From NCBI RefSeq assembly GCF_016464385.1, contig NZ_JADMLH010000011.1:186001-250000 (forward strand): 64,000 bases of DNA, in the 5' to 3' direction. The position numbers and the translations under genes were made by a program. The notes under the pieces were generated by a model, which saw only the letters and a list, made by a program, of their open reading frames with translations, was not told the DNA's origin and searched no databases. Source of the DNA: Nucisporomicrobium flavum (GTDB taxonomy: Bacteria > Actinomycetota > Actinomycetes > Mycobacteriales > Micromonosporaceae). Below, in pieces: positions 42,540-51,906 of this stretch (position 1 is the stretch's first letter; the number at the start of each line of letters is the position of its first letter).

Positions 42540-43567
42540 CCCGGGCACGGCCGGAGCTGGTTGAGGCGGCCCGAGTGCTGCTGGATCAGATGGGTATCAG
42601 CGTCGCGGATCTGCTGCAAGCGACCGGTGTTCGCCCAACGGTGCCGACCTTCGTTGAGTACGTACCGGTCGTGCAGGCCGCTGTGGGTCCAGGGTCACGC
42701 AAGGTGTACGGCACCTATTGGCGTAAGGCTGTGGAGCGGTGGGGTGATCGGCGCCTGGATGAGGTGACGCCCACGGACGTCGAGACGCTGATGCGGCAGG
42801 TGCAGGACAGTGCGTTGCGGCGGCGCAACTTCCGTGGTGGTCACAGCGCGGCCGAGCACCTCATCGGCGCGCTGCGGTGCCTGTACAAGCGGGCGGTGGC
42901 GGACGGGTTGATCTCGGCGTCCGAGGATCCGGCGCAGAAGGTCGCCAAGCCGCACCGCCCGACCAGCACCCGCACTGCGCTGGCCGATGACCGATTGGCC
43001 GAGCTTGTCACCATGGCGGGTACGTCGGGTAATGATCCGGAGCTGGACAGTTTGATCATCCGGTTCCACATTGAGACGGCGTGCCGGCGTGGCGGGCTTC
43101 TCCAGTTGCGGCCGGTGGATCTGGACAAGCAGCAGTGTCTGGTCATGCTGCGCGAGAAAGGTGAGTCGTTTCGCTGGCAGCCGGTGTCACCCACGCTGAT
43201 GCGGTTCCTGCAGCATCATGTAGACGAGCGTGGAGTGGGGGAGAGGGCGCCGTTGCTGCGCTACCGCGACGGCAAGCCTGTGGGCCGGCGCCGCTATGAC
43301 GGCCTATGGGCTCGGCTGGGTGGAGTGTTGCCGTGGGTGGCCACTCAGCAGGTGTCCGCGCACTGGCTACGCCACACCACCCTGACGTGGGTGGAACGGG
43401 TCTACGGCTACGGCGTCGCTTTGGCCTACGCCGGGCATGCGGAAAGTCCCAACGATGCCGGCACCACCGCCCGCTACGTCAAAGCCTCTCAGCAAGAAGT
43501 CGCTACGGCACTGTCTGGTCTAACCGGGGAATCACACCCACTGGCCCTGCCGGAGCTCGACACGTAG
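42536..43567 (+). CDS. Tyrosine recombinase (phage-type integrase)
   Basis: 343 aa. An N-terminal SAM-like DNA-binding region (residues about 35-125) and a catalytic domain with all key residues: Arg184 (TACRRGG), Lys208 (LREKGES), His276-x-x-Arg279 (HWLRH), His301 (YAGH) and the Tyr314 nucleophile (TARYVKAS). It should be active. It overlaps the AbrB-like gene. A long hairpin just after its stop has been split by an IS256 element. Confidence 0.9.
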   Translation: MTRARPELVEAARVLLDQMGISVADLLQATGVRPTVPTFVEYVPVVQAAVGPGSRKVYGTYWRKAVERWGDRRLDEVTPTDVETLMRQVQDSALRRRNFRGGHSAAEHLIGALRCLYKRAVADGLISASEDPAQKVAKPHRPTSTRTALADDRLAELVTMAGTSGNDPELDSLIIRFHIETACRRGGLLQLRPVDLDKQQCLVMLREKGESFRWQPVSPTLMRFLQHHVDERGVGERAPLLRYRDGKPVGRRRYDGLWARLGGVLPWVATQQVSAHWLRHTTLTWVERVYGYGVALAYAGHAESPNDAGTTARYVKASQQEVATALSGLTGESHPLALPELDT

Positions 43568-43605
43568 AACCAGCCCTTGGATCGGCTGCCTGGGCGAGCG
43601 ACAGC

Positions 43606-43635
43606 GGGACTGTGCCAGGAACGGTGTTTCCGGCC
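43606..43635. repeat. IS256 left terminal inverted repeat
   Basis: It starts GGGACTGTGCC and contains GGTGTTTCCGGC, which is matched in reverse at 44982-45011. Confidence 0.9.
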
Positions 43636-43675
43636 CGACACGCCGGGCTGAGTTCCGGCGGGATGGGCACCGTGA

Positions 43676-44975
43676 GTGATGACATCGAACGTTGTGAGTC
43701 CACGGAAGAAGACCGAGGGTGACGGGCGGCAGCTGTCGCCGGAGCAGGCCGCCGCGGCGGCGATGGTGGCGGAGGCCAAGGCGCGCGGGCTGGAGCTGAC
43801 CGGCCCGAACGGTCTGTTGAAGCTGTTCACCAAGAATGTGCTCGAGACCGCGTTGAACGAGGAAATGACCGAGCACCTGGGTCACGAGAAGAACCAGGCT
43901 GATCCGGGTCGCGAGTCGACGAATGTTCGGAACGGCAGCCGGGGCAAGACGGTGATCTCGGACGCGGCCGGGGAGGTCCGAATTGATGTTCCGCGGGATC
44001 GGGAAGGAACGTTCGAGCCGCAGATCGTGAAGAAGCGGCAGCGCCGCCTGACCGAAGTGGATGAGATCGTCCTGTCGTTGTATGCGAAAGGCATGACGAC
44101 CGGGGAGATCTCCGCGCACTTCGCGGAGATCTACGGGGCGTCGGTGTCGAAAGAGACGATCTCCCGGATCACCGACAAAGTCGTTGCGGAGATGACCGAA
44201 TGGTCGACGCGGCCGCTCGACAGCGTCTACGTGGCCGTGTTCATCGACGCCATCGTCGTCAAGGTCCGCGAGGGTCAGGTCGCCAACCGGCCGATCTACG
44301 CGGCCATCGGGGTCACCGTGGACGGCCGCAAGGACGTCCTGGGGCTGTGGGCCGGCACCGGCGGCGAGGGCGCCAAGTTCTGGATGAGTGTCCTGATCGA
44401 CCTGAAGAACCGCGGCGTGCGTGACGTGTTCTTCGTCGTCTGCGACGGCCTGAAAGGACTGCCGGACACGGTCGAGGCCGTGTGGCCGGAAGCGATTGTC
44501 CAGACCTGCATTATTCATTTGATCCGGAACACTTTCCGGCTCACGTCGCGGGCGGACGCCGACGCGATCAAGCGGGACATCAAACCGATCTAACACGGCG
44601 GTCAACGCTGACGCCGCCCTGGCTGCCCTGGACGCCCTAGACGAGAAATGGGGCAGCAAGTACCGGGCGATGATCCGGTTGTGGCGTAACGCGTGGAACG
44701 AGTTCATTCCGTTCCTCGACTACGACGTCGAGATCCGCCGGGTGATCTGTTCGACAAATGCCATTGAGTCATTGAACGCGCGCTATCGGCGCGCGGTGCG
44801 AGCACGTGGCCATTTCCCGAGTGAGCAGGCCGCGCTGAAATGCCTGTACCTTGTGACCCGCAGCCTGGACCCGACCGGGACCGGACGCGCCCGATGGACG
44901 ATGCGCTGGAAGCCCGTGCTGAACGCCTTCGCCATCACCTTCGGTGACCGCTGGCCGGCCGCCGACGCTTACTAA
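43676..44975 (+). pseudogene. IS256-family (mutator-type) DDE transposase, single-base frameshift
   Basis: The first frame (43676-44593) covers about 305 residues through VCDGLKGLPD and CIIHLIRNT. It then ends at a TAA that sits where other members have Tyr-Thr-Ala. Reading one base later restores the family ending: YRAMIRLW, CSTNAIESLNARYRRA and MRWKPVLNAF, stopping at 44975. One inserted A near 44593-44597 explains everything. Otherwise the length (about 430 aa) is normal. Programmed frameshifting is not usual in this family, so a recent mutation is likely. Confidence 0.88.
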
Positions 44976-44981
44976 CCGAAG

Positions 44982-45011
44982 AGCCGGAAACACCGATCTT
45001 GGTACGGACCC
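44982..45011. repeat. IS256 right terminal inverted repeat
   Basis: It contains GCCGGAAACACC and ends GGACCC. It is followed immediately by the second copy of the 8-bp target duplication. Confidence 0.9.
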
Positions 45012-45102
45012 GCGACAGCGCGTCCCGCCCAGGCAGCTTGCCCATCGCCCGTCGGTGAGAGATGGCTGTCCATGGGTTGGACACCACGGCCGCGCACTGA
45101 CA

Positions 45103-45182
45103 GCGGCTACTTGTTTCATTGATCTACGACCGCAGCCCGGCCAGGCTTGGTCGAGGTGACCGGTGGGATCGCTCGTCGGCGG
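45103..45182. repeat. 80-bp perfect direct repeat, copy 1
   Basis: It begins GCGGCTACTTGTTTC and ends CGCTCGTCGGCGG. It is identical to 48978-49057. It lies 148 nt upstream of the IS110 transposase start, in a position where an IS110 left end would be. Confidence 0.9.
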
Positions 45183-45330
45183 CTGTCCACCGCAAGTATT
45201 TGGTGTGACTCAGATCTGGCATGCGCCTGCCGGTCACCGCGGCGCGGAGAGGCTCAAGAGGGGACTGCCCAGCTCAAAGTAGCGCTGCCCTCCCGCCGAC
45301 ACATCGTCGGCTCGACGGAGAGGCAACCAC

Positions 45331-46494
45331 ATGGGCCAGGTCATCATCGGGGTGGATCCGCATAAGCGCTCCGCGACCATTGAAGTCATCGACCAGCGCG
45401 AACGCGTGCTCAGCAAGGGCCGGTTCGGCACCGATACCGACGGCTACCAAGCCATGCTCGCCGCCGGCCGTGAACACACCGACAGGATCTGGGCGGTCGA
45501 GGGCTGCAGCGGCATCGGCCGGCACGTCGCCCAACGCCTGGTCGCCGACGGCGAGACCGTCCTCGACGTTCCCGCGAAGCTGTCCGCCCGGGCCCGGGTC
45601 TTCTCCACCGGCCAGGGCCGCAAGACCGATCCAGTCGACGCGCACAGCGTCGCCGTCGTCGCCCTGCGAACCCCTGACCTGCGCCAGGTGATCGTCGACG
45701 ACACCACCGTGGCGTTGCGGCTGCTGGTCGACCGCCGCGACCAGCTCGGCCGGGCCCGCACCGAGATCGTGTCTCGGCTGCACCACCTGCTGCTCGAGCT
45801 GGTACCCGGCGGGGCGAAGAAGTTCCTGTCCGCCCAGCAGGCCCGCGCGCTGCTGCACACCGTGCGGCCGCGCGATGTCGTTGGCAAGACCCGCCGCTGG
45901 CTGGCCTCCGAACTGATCCACGAACTCGTCACCATCGACAAGAAAATCAAGATCGCGAACGCCGAGCTGACCGAGCTCGTCGCCACGACCGGCAGCCGGC
46001 TGCAGCAGCTGCACGGCATCGGCCCGTCCGGCGCCGCCCGCCTCATCGGCGACATCGCCGACATCAGCCGCTTCACCAGCCGCGCCCACTTCGCGTCCTG
46101 GAACGGCACCGCCCCCATCGACGCCTCCTCCGGCGACCAGAATCGGCACCGCCTGTCGCGCGCCGGCAACCGGCGCATCAACCGGGTCCTGCACATCATG
46201 GCCGTCGTCCAGCTCCGCAACGACACCGAAGGACGCCGCTACTACCGGCGCAAACTCGCCGACGGCAAGACCACCATGGAAGCCATGCGCGCCCTCAAAC
46301 GCAGGCTTTCCGACGTCGTCTACCGGCAGATGACCGCCGACGCCAACCGGCTCAGGACGGGCCCGGGAGGACAAGCGGGGGCGACTCTGCAATCCAGCGC
46401 GGCCGACCCAAACCCCAAGATCGACACTTCGGAGAAGTCACTTCCCGGACCCGCCGAACCCCAGCTTAGAACACCGCTTCTCACCGCCTCTTGA
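45331..46494 (+). CDS. IS110-family transposase
   Basis: 387 aa. The N-terminal DEDD RuvC-like domain has GVDPHK, WAVEGCSGIG and KTDPVDAHSV. The C-terminal Tnp20-like domain has LHGIGPSGAARLIG and the conserved serine region IDASSGDQNRHRLSRAGNR. The length is normal and the frame intact. It follows GAGAGGCAACC-type spacing with an ATG at 45331. It should work with a bridge RNA encoded in the flank (established for the family). Confidence 0.92.
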   Translation: MGQVIIGVDPHKRSATIEVIDQRERVLSKGRFGTDTDGYQAMLAAGREHTDRIWAVEGCSGIGRHVAQRLVADGETVLDVPAKLSARARVFSTGQGRKTDPVDAHSVAVVALRTPDLRQVIVDDTTVALRLLVDRRDQLGRARTEIVSRLHHLLLELVPGGAKKFLSAQQARALLHTVRPRDVVGKTRRWLASELIHELVTIDKKIKIANAELTELVATTGSRLQQLHGIGPSGAARLIGDIADISRFTSRAHFASWNGTAPIDASSGDQNRHRLSRAGNRRINRVLHIMAVVQLRNDTEGRRYYRRKLADGKTTMEAMRALKRRLSDVVYRQMTADANRLRTGPGGQAGATLQSSAADPNPKIDTSEKSLPGPAEPQLRTPLLTAS

Positions 46495-46693
46495 CACAGA
46501 GGGGTGCCAGATCAGTGCACTGACGATGTCCCACGAACCCGGCTTTGGTGGGTCATCAGGGCTGTAATGTGCGGGTGGTGTACGAGCCGCTCTTTGGCCT
46601 GAAAGCGAGCAGCTCGGTGTTCTCGTCCGCTGGGCCGGAGCGCCGACGGGCGCTGCGTTGTTGACGCAGCCTTGTCGGCGGTTGCTGATGCGG

Positions 46694-48846
46694 TCATGTT
46701 TTGCGGACGGCGCTGGTGAAGCCGGCGATGAACAGAGCGGCGAGGGCCCAGGCAATGGCTTGCATAGGCCAGCTGGCGACCGTGAGGCGTTGCCCGGCGC
46801 GGTTAGTGGTGGGTGCGCAGGTGTCGCGGGCACCGGTTTTGAGTAGCGGAGTGCCCAAGTCGAGGCCGACGCCGATGAGCTCGGTCGCGGTGCACGGCAT
46901 GCCCGGGGTTGGAGTACGGCTGGTGTGTGCAAGCCCGTGATGCTGGCCGGCCGTCCACGTCCAGCCGATCGAGAGGGTAAGGACCAGCAGCAGGCCGAGT
47001 AGAGCGCGCCAGGGTTGGTAGCCGTAACCGAGCAGGGCGCCGGTAACCCAAGCCCAGGCGCGGTCCAAACCGCGGATGGCTTGGCGGTTGACCTGATCGT
47101 CGCGTTGAGCCATGAGAATGCGCCGGACGGCGTGGTCGTGCCCGGCGGCGCGGTGGGCGGCGGCCAGTTGCTGGTAGGGCTGGGCAGCGTAGGCGGGCGT
47201 GTGCTGACGCAGCAGCCGCAGCCAATCTGGAAGCGAGTCCGGTTGGGGCAATCCGGCGTAGGTCATGTCGTCCAGCTCGATGAGCGGACCGCAGTCGTTT
47301 CCGGCGCGGGTGATCTGCTCGGTGTCCAACAGGAGTGCTCCGCCAACGCGGGTGTCGCGCAGGATGATTACCGCGCGGTCGCCCGTTCCAGTCGCTCTGA
47401 ACCCGTCGCCGAGGAACAACCTTTGGTCGACGCGCAGGCTGTCAGCGTGCAGGGCAGGCCAGCGGTGTTGCTCAGTTTTGCTCCACGGCAGTCCAGCTGG
47501 CCGAGGTGAGCATTGAGCAGCCGGATTGCGCCTAGCTTGCCGGCGCCGGAGGCGGTGAACCCGTCGCGCATGAAGACCCCTCGGTCGACCCGCAGGCTGT
47601 CCGCGAGCAGGGCAAGGCCGTCGGTGTTGATTAGCCTTGCCCCGTTGAAGTCAAGTCGGCCGAGCTGGGCATTGAGCAGCCTGACTGCGCCCCGCTTGCT
47701 TGCAGCGGTGGCGGTGAACCCGTCGCGTAGGAACACCGCCTGGTCGACCTGCAAGCCGTCGGCGTGCAAGGCGGGACCAGCGGTGTTGCTCAGCTTTGCC
47801 CCGTCGCACTCCAACAGGCCGAGGTGAGCATTGAGCAGCCTGACTGCGCCCCGCTCGCCGGCGCCGGAGGCGGTGAACCCGTCGCGTAGGAACACCGCCT
47901 GGTCGACCTGCAGCCCGTCAGCTGCCAGGGCAGGACCAGTGGTGTTGCTCAGCTTTGCCCCGTTGCACTCCAGCCGGCCGAGGTGAGCATTGAGCAGCCT
48001 GACTGCGCCCCGCTCGCCGGCGTCGGAGGCGGTGAACCCGTCGCGTAGGAACACCGCCTGGTCGACCTGCAGCCCGTCAGCTGCCAGGGCAGGACCAGTG
48101 GTGTTGCTCAGCCTTGCGCCGTCGCAGTCAAGCCGGCCGAGGTGAGCATTGAGCAGCCGGACGGCGCCCAGCTCGCCGGCGCCGGTGGCGGTGAACCCGT
48201 CGCGTAGGTACACCGCCTGGTCGACCTGCAAGCCGTCGGCATGCAAGGCGGGACCAGCGGTGTTGCTCAGCTTTGCCCCGTTGCACTCCAACAGGCCGAG
48301 GTGGGCATTGAGTAGTCGGACCGCCCCGGTCGGCGAGTCGGCGGTGATCACGGCCCTGTCCAGCCACATCACCCGGGCGGTGAACCGGTCCGCGGCTATC
48401 GGTCCGTCCGTCGAATGAAGCGGCTGCCCGATGCGGCACCCGGAAAAGTCCACTTTGAATAGGCGAGCGTCTTGCAGCACCAGCCCGTCCGGCAGGAAGC
48501 AGTCGAACAGCGCCAGGTTGAGATCTCGGGTAACGTTCTCTAGGTCGAGTTGCCCGGTGATCCGGGCGCCGCGCAGGCGCAACCCTCGCGGATCGGGTTC
48601 GGTGACCAAGCGGCCGCGGACGATGTCGCGCAACACCCAAGACCGAATTTCGCGGGATGTATCCCAGGACTGCATGGCATCGTCATCGACAGGGTCGCTC
48701 CCGGCCAGATCCAGCAACGCGCCCCGCACAACGGCCTCGATGAGTCGTCGCTCAAGCTCGTTCGGTTCACTGTTCGTTTCGGCCACCGGGGCAGCCTGCC
48801 CCAGCCCCAACCCGGCCCGCAATCCGTCGGCCGAGTAATCGACCAT
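46694..48846 (-). pseudogene. Frameshifted 53-residue-repeat membrane protein ('membrane-associated oxidoreductase' type)
   Basis: The first frame (48846 to 47368) encodes a helical start (ELERRLIEAVVRGALLDLAG) and six tandem 53-residue repeats (units GAVRLLNAHLG, LSNTxGPALxADGLQVDQ, FLRDGFTA). In the sixth repeat, at about 47460, one base is missing and the frame runs into a nonsense tail ending at 47368. The correct ending continues in another frame to 46694: LGDGFRATG, a helical linker and two membrane helices (YQPWRALLGLLLVLTLSIG and AIAWALAALFIAG). The full protein would be about 717 aa. The repeats look like a pentapeptide-type beta-helix. The family name comes from Streptomyces annotation; no oxidoreductase site is visible. 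Confidence 0.78.
47480..48320 (-). repeat. Tandem 159-bp repeats inside the frameshifted gene
   Basis: The six protein repeats are matched by DNA units of 159 bp; units two and three are nearly identical over long stretches. Such arrays change copy number readily and favour slippage, which fits the single-base loss at the end of the array. Confidence 0.8.
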
Positions 48847-48977
48847 AGCCGAGGCGCCGCTCGCCCGTGCTGCCCCGTTAAGGTTCAGCGGGCGCTCACA
48901 TCGGCATGAGCGTGCGTCGGCCCGTCAACGTGTGTCACACCGCGTGACGGCTCGTCGCCGGCCACGCCGCGCGCTCG

Positions 48978-49057
48978 GCGGCTACTTGTTTCATTGATCT
49001 ACGACCGCAGCCCGGCCAGGCTTGGTCGAGGTGACCGGTGGGATCGCTCGTCGGCGG
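48978..49057. repeat. 80-bp perfect direct repeat, copy 2
   Basis: It is identical to 45103-45182. The bases before both copies also share a CCACG-CCGCGC-type stretch, while the bases after differ. No transposase follows this copy; it may be the remnant left end of another IS110, or a recombination scar. The 420-nt space 48847-49266 otherwise holds nothing recognisable. Confidence 0.9.
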
Positions 49058-49266
49058 ACCACACTCGGAGTGGCCAGCGTAAACACGCTGACGATGCATT
49101 AGCTGACGGTGCTGCCAGCCAGTTCGGGAGGGCGCGCGGAGTAGTGGGTAGTGCTTCGTCGAACTCCCGCGCCGCACTGCTTATTTCAGTCCGCTAACGC
49201 TATCCTTCAAGAGGTAATGCTCAGTCGACCGTCCGCGCTGAAGCTGACGACCACGGGAAGGCACCT

Positions 49267-50277
49267 ATGACCACAGCCCCAGTACATGAGGCCGATGCGC
49301 TCTCTGGGAGGTGGAAGCAAAGGTTCGTTCGTGAGTCGGCCGCTCTAGGCGAAGAGGCGATAACTTCAGACGTCGTCCTGGTGCTAGAGGAGAGGTTCGC
49401 GCCGTACGTGCGTAGTGTTACCTGTTTCAACAGAGCGGAAGAGGGAGGCACCCACGGGCGAGCAATTGGAGCTGACATCGAGATCCACTTGATTACACCC
49501 GACGGAAGTCGTCATCTCGGCTACCGCGTCCAGGCCAAATTGGCGAAACAGACTCGCGCTAGACAAGAGCCTCGGTTCGACTACGACCTCAATTATGTGA
49601 TTGGTGCAGAGAGACATCAGCAGATTGACGCGCTCATCGCGTCCGCCGGCAGTTGCATTCCGCTGTACTTCCTTTACAATGGTCCCGATGCCGTCCAAGA
49701 GATCTTGTCGGCAGAGCAAATACTAGGTAATCGCTTGTACAGACGATGGCTGGTTCACCTAGGATGCTGCTGTCAGCACGACATGGACTTGAACACGGCC
49801 CTCACAATCGCTGCCGTTCCGGCGAGGCTAGCACGCCGCCAAGCCCGACTCAGTCCCACTAAATTGGTTCTTTCAGCGTCACTGGCATGGGCAATATATC
49901 CATGGTCGTGCCTGTTTCACCAAGGCGAACCCGTTATGCCTTCTCGGCGTGCCGCCGAAGCTGCGAATCAGCGTCTCTCGCTCGCGCGCCTGATGGACGT
50001 GCAGCGACATAGATTCCTGGAGCTCGCGCAGATCGTGGAGCAGTTCATGGAAAACGGCGTTGAGTTCGCAGACGACCTCCGAACGCTTGCGGAAACTTTC
50101 ACCCGAGACTCAAGCGTCCCGGACGACGTTGCGAGGTTATGGCGCGGTGAATTCGATTACGACCTCGACGAGCTGGCTCGGGCAAGGCCGTCGCCTCAAG
50201 GGGACGGTGGTGCTGACCTAAATGAGGTCGGGGATATGCACCTTCGAAGCCTGCTGATCATCGAGGTCGAACCTTGA
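49267..50277 (+). CDS. DUF6615-like putative PD-(D/E)XK-fold protein
   Basis: 336 aa. Residues about 65-95 read GADIEIHLI, then LGYRVQAKLAK. The Asp, Glu and Gln-x-Lys spacing is that of PD-(D/E)XK nucleases and of the DUF6615 family (from memory). The rest is helical with unusual Cys-Cys-Cys (LGCCCQHD). Codon use is visibly less GC-biased (ATA, TTA-type codons appear) than neighbours, suggesting recent transfer. The ATG follows GGGAAGG. No methylase partner is next to it. Confidence 0.55.
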   Translation: MTTAPVHEADALSGRWKQRFVRESAALGEEAITSDVVLVLEERFAPYVRSVTCFNRAEEGGTHGRAIGADIEIHLITPDGSRHLGYRVQAKLAKQTRARQEPRFDYDLNYVIGAERHQQIDALIASAGSCIPLYFLYNGPDAVQEILSAEQILGNRLYRRWLVHLGCCCQHDMDLNTALTIAAVPARLARRQARLSPTKLVLSASLAWAIYPWSCLFHQGEPVMPSRRAAEAANQRLSLARLMDVQRHRFLELAQIVEQFMENGVEFADDLRTLAETFTRDSSVPDDVARLWRGEFDYDLDELARARPSPQGDGGADLNEVGDMHLRSLLIIEVEP

Positions 50278-50591
50278 CTCGATAGCAGTTGACAGATGTA
50301 TGCTTGACCCGCGCCGGCCTAGGAACTTTGCTCATTCGAAGCGTCATACGGCGACCGCGAGAGTCAAGGTTATCGCTGCGCTGCCCGCCAGTGATACAAG
50401 CGCGGAAGGCTCGTTCAGCCCGCAAGACGTCGTACACAAGTTGCGCCGGCGTGTAAGCATCTGCGCCGAGATCCACAATACGAACTCACGTCATGAGCCG
50501 GAGGTGCGCCAACGCCGACCACCGCCGCACGTGGGCGTGCGGCGGGCTTGCCGTAGCCCCGAGCCAACTCTCGCCGTGCCCGGGATGGACT

Positions 50592-51677
50592 ATGGAGAGC
50601 ATGGATCCGAGAGTCCGCGACCGGGCGTGCGCCGAACTCCTTTGGGCTACCGGCGTGTTCGCCGCCGTCGGTACGGCTGTGGCCTGCGCCTGTGGCCGAG
50701 CGCTCGCCGCGGCTGCCCGACAGTGGCGCCTGTACCTGTTCATAACGTGCGCGATTTCGTTGGCTGTGGCGACAGTGACGTTGCGATGGGAAGACGCCGG
50801 GCAGCCAGCCGTTAGCTCAAACGCCTTGGACCGTAACCAGCTAGGCGTTTTCACCAACGTCAATGACAGGGTTGTTCTTGCGACCGACCGGTCGGCAGAA
50901 AGCCGGCGACTTGGCATTGAACCTCCGGAATACCGATTCGCCGCCGTGATCAAACCGGGCAGGCGGGCCTACGGACAGTACAGACTAGTCCGCCTCAACA
51001 ATCCGGGGCTGTGGAAGCTGTCCATCGATCGGCCACTCACTATCCTGTTCACCCTGCCACACGGTGCCGAGCTGGCGGACTGGTCTGACCGTGGCGTGAT
51101 AGTACAGCCGCCTATGGCTTATCCCTGCGCGTCGTGGTGGACCGGAAGGGATCGGGCCGAGGCTAGTGCTGAGCTGCGTCGCGATGTCTTCGGCTACACC
51201 ATGGTGACCTGTAAGATTCCCGCCGTCGGCGATGTCGGCGACCTGAATATCGACGTCCAGTTCACGTGGCCGGACGAGCTGCGGCGCTCGGCTGGCCTTG
51301 CGCGCAACTCCAGCGCGGTCCGGGTGGCGCGCAGCCCGCACGTTCCCAATGACGGAGGAACGGCCGTGCAAGGCTTGTTCGCAGCCGACAAACTTGACGT
51401 CCAGCTGCAGATTGGAACCGAGGAACGGCTTGCTGACGCGTTTCCGCAACCTGTGGGCGGGACACACGATGAGCGCACGTGGTCTTTTGAAGTCGGTGGC
51501 GACCTCGACTATACGATTGAGAGGCCTCGCGAGCGTATTTGGCTGCAGCCTATGATCGACGGTTGCCTCCTGCTGTCCGGAGCAATGTTTGGCATCGCCC
51601 CAGCCGCCTGGCGCGGCAGGAGAGAACACGAAGCGCGGCGGCGGGCGCGGACTAATAACGCTGCCATCCTTCGGTGA
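50592..51677 (+). CDS. Two-helix membrane protein of unknown function
   Basis: 361 aa. Two N-terminal helices (about residues 12-35 and 42-58) are followed by an extracytoplasmic domain of about 270 residues, rich in beta-type sequence (GQYRLVRLNNPGLWKLSID), and a final helix (about 335-355) before an Arg-rich tail. No family recognised. ATG 50592 or 50601. The 300 nt before it shows no clear gene. Codon use is similar to the preceding gene. Confidence 0.6.
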   Translation: MESMDPRVRDRACAELLWATGVFAAVGTAVACACGRALAAAARQWRLYLFITCAISLAVATVTLRWEDAGQPAVSSNALDRNQLGVFTNVNDRVVLATDRSAESRRLGIEPPEYRFAAVIKPGRRAYGQYRLVRLNNPGLWKLSIDRPLTILFTLPHGAELADWSDRGVIVQPPMAYPCASWWTGRDRAEASAELRRDVFGYTMVTCKIPAVGDVGDLNIDVQFTWPDELRRSAGLARNSSAVRVARSPHVPNDGGTAVQGLFAADKLDVQLQIGTEERLADAFPQPVGGTHDERTWSFEVGGDLDYTIERPRERIWLQPMIDGCLLLSGAMFGIAPAAWRGRREHEARRRARTNNAAILR

Positions 51678-51906
51678 CCTGCTCAACGGTCAGAACATGT
51701 GGCGAAACGCAGCCTGCCGGTGACTTTACTGCACTCTCATCGGCTATGTCCGGGAACGTCGGCGATCGCGCCCGACCGCCCTCCTTCCGAATGTTGGTTC
51801 AATCCGCGAGGCGACGACCGGCTCGCTAACTGTGCCCGCCGTTAGGGCAGAGGTCAGCCGGCCGGGGCGCGGAGTTCCGGTGTCACTGCGGTCACGAGTT
51901 GCTCGT

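Larger units (their letters stand above)
43606..45011 (+). mobile_element. IS256-family insertion sequence, about 1.4 kb, transposase frameshifted
   Basis: Imperfect 30-bp terminal inverted repeats (43606-43635 and 44982-45011, about 24 of 30 matching) bound the element. The flanking 8 bp are GCGACAGC on both sides (43598-43605 and 45012-45019), a perfect target-site duplication of the length expected for IS256. The single gene is a broken IS256-type transposase. Confidence 0.93.
43585..45037. other. 12-bp hairpin split by IS256 insertion in its loop
   Basis: The arms GCTGCCTGGGCG (43585-43596) and its exact complement CGCCCAGGCAGC (45026-45037) are now 1.4 kb apart. Removing the IS and one target copy restores a 12-bp stem with a loop of about 17 nt, 17 nt after the recombinase stop. 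It was probably that gene's terminator. Confidence 0.7.
45103..46500 (+). mobile_element. IS110-family insertion sequence (ends approximate)
   Basis: The element is defined by its transposase. IS110 elements lack long inverted repeats and often lack target duplications, so the ends cannot be fixed by eye. The 228-nt noncoding stretch from the 80-bp repeat to the transposase ATG is the place where IS110-group elements encode the bridge RNA. Confidence 0.6.

Noticed and set aside
46512..46523. Perfect 12-bp palindrome TCAGTGCACTGA after the IS110 transposase
   Set aside because: It occurs once; no partner copy or functional context to support a site or an IS end.
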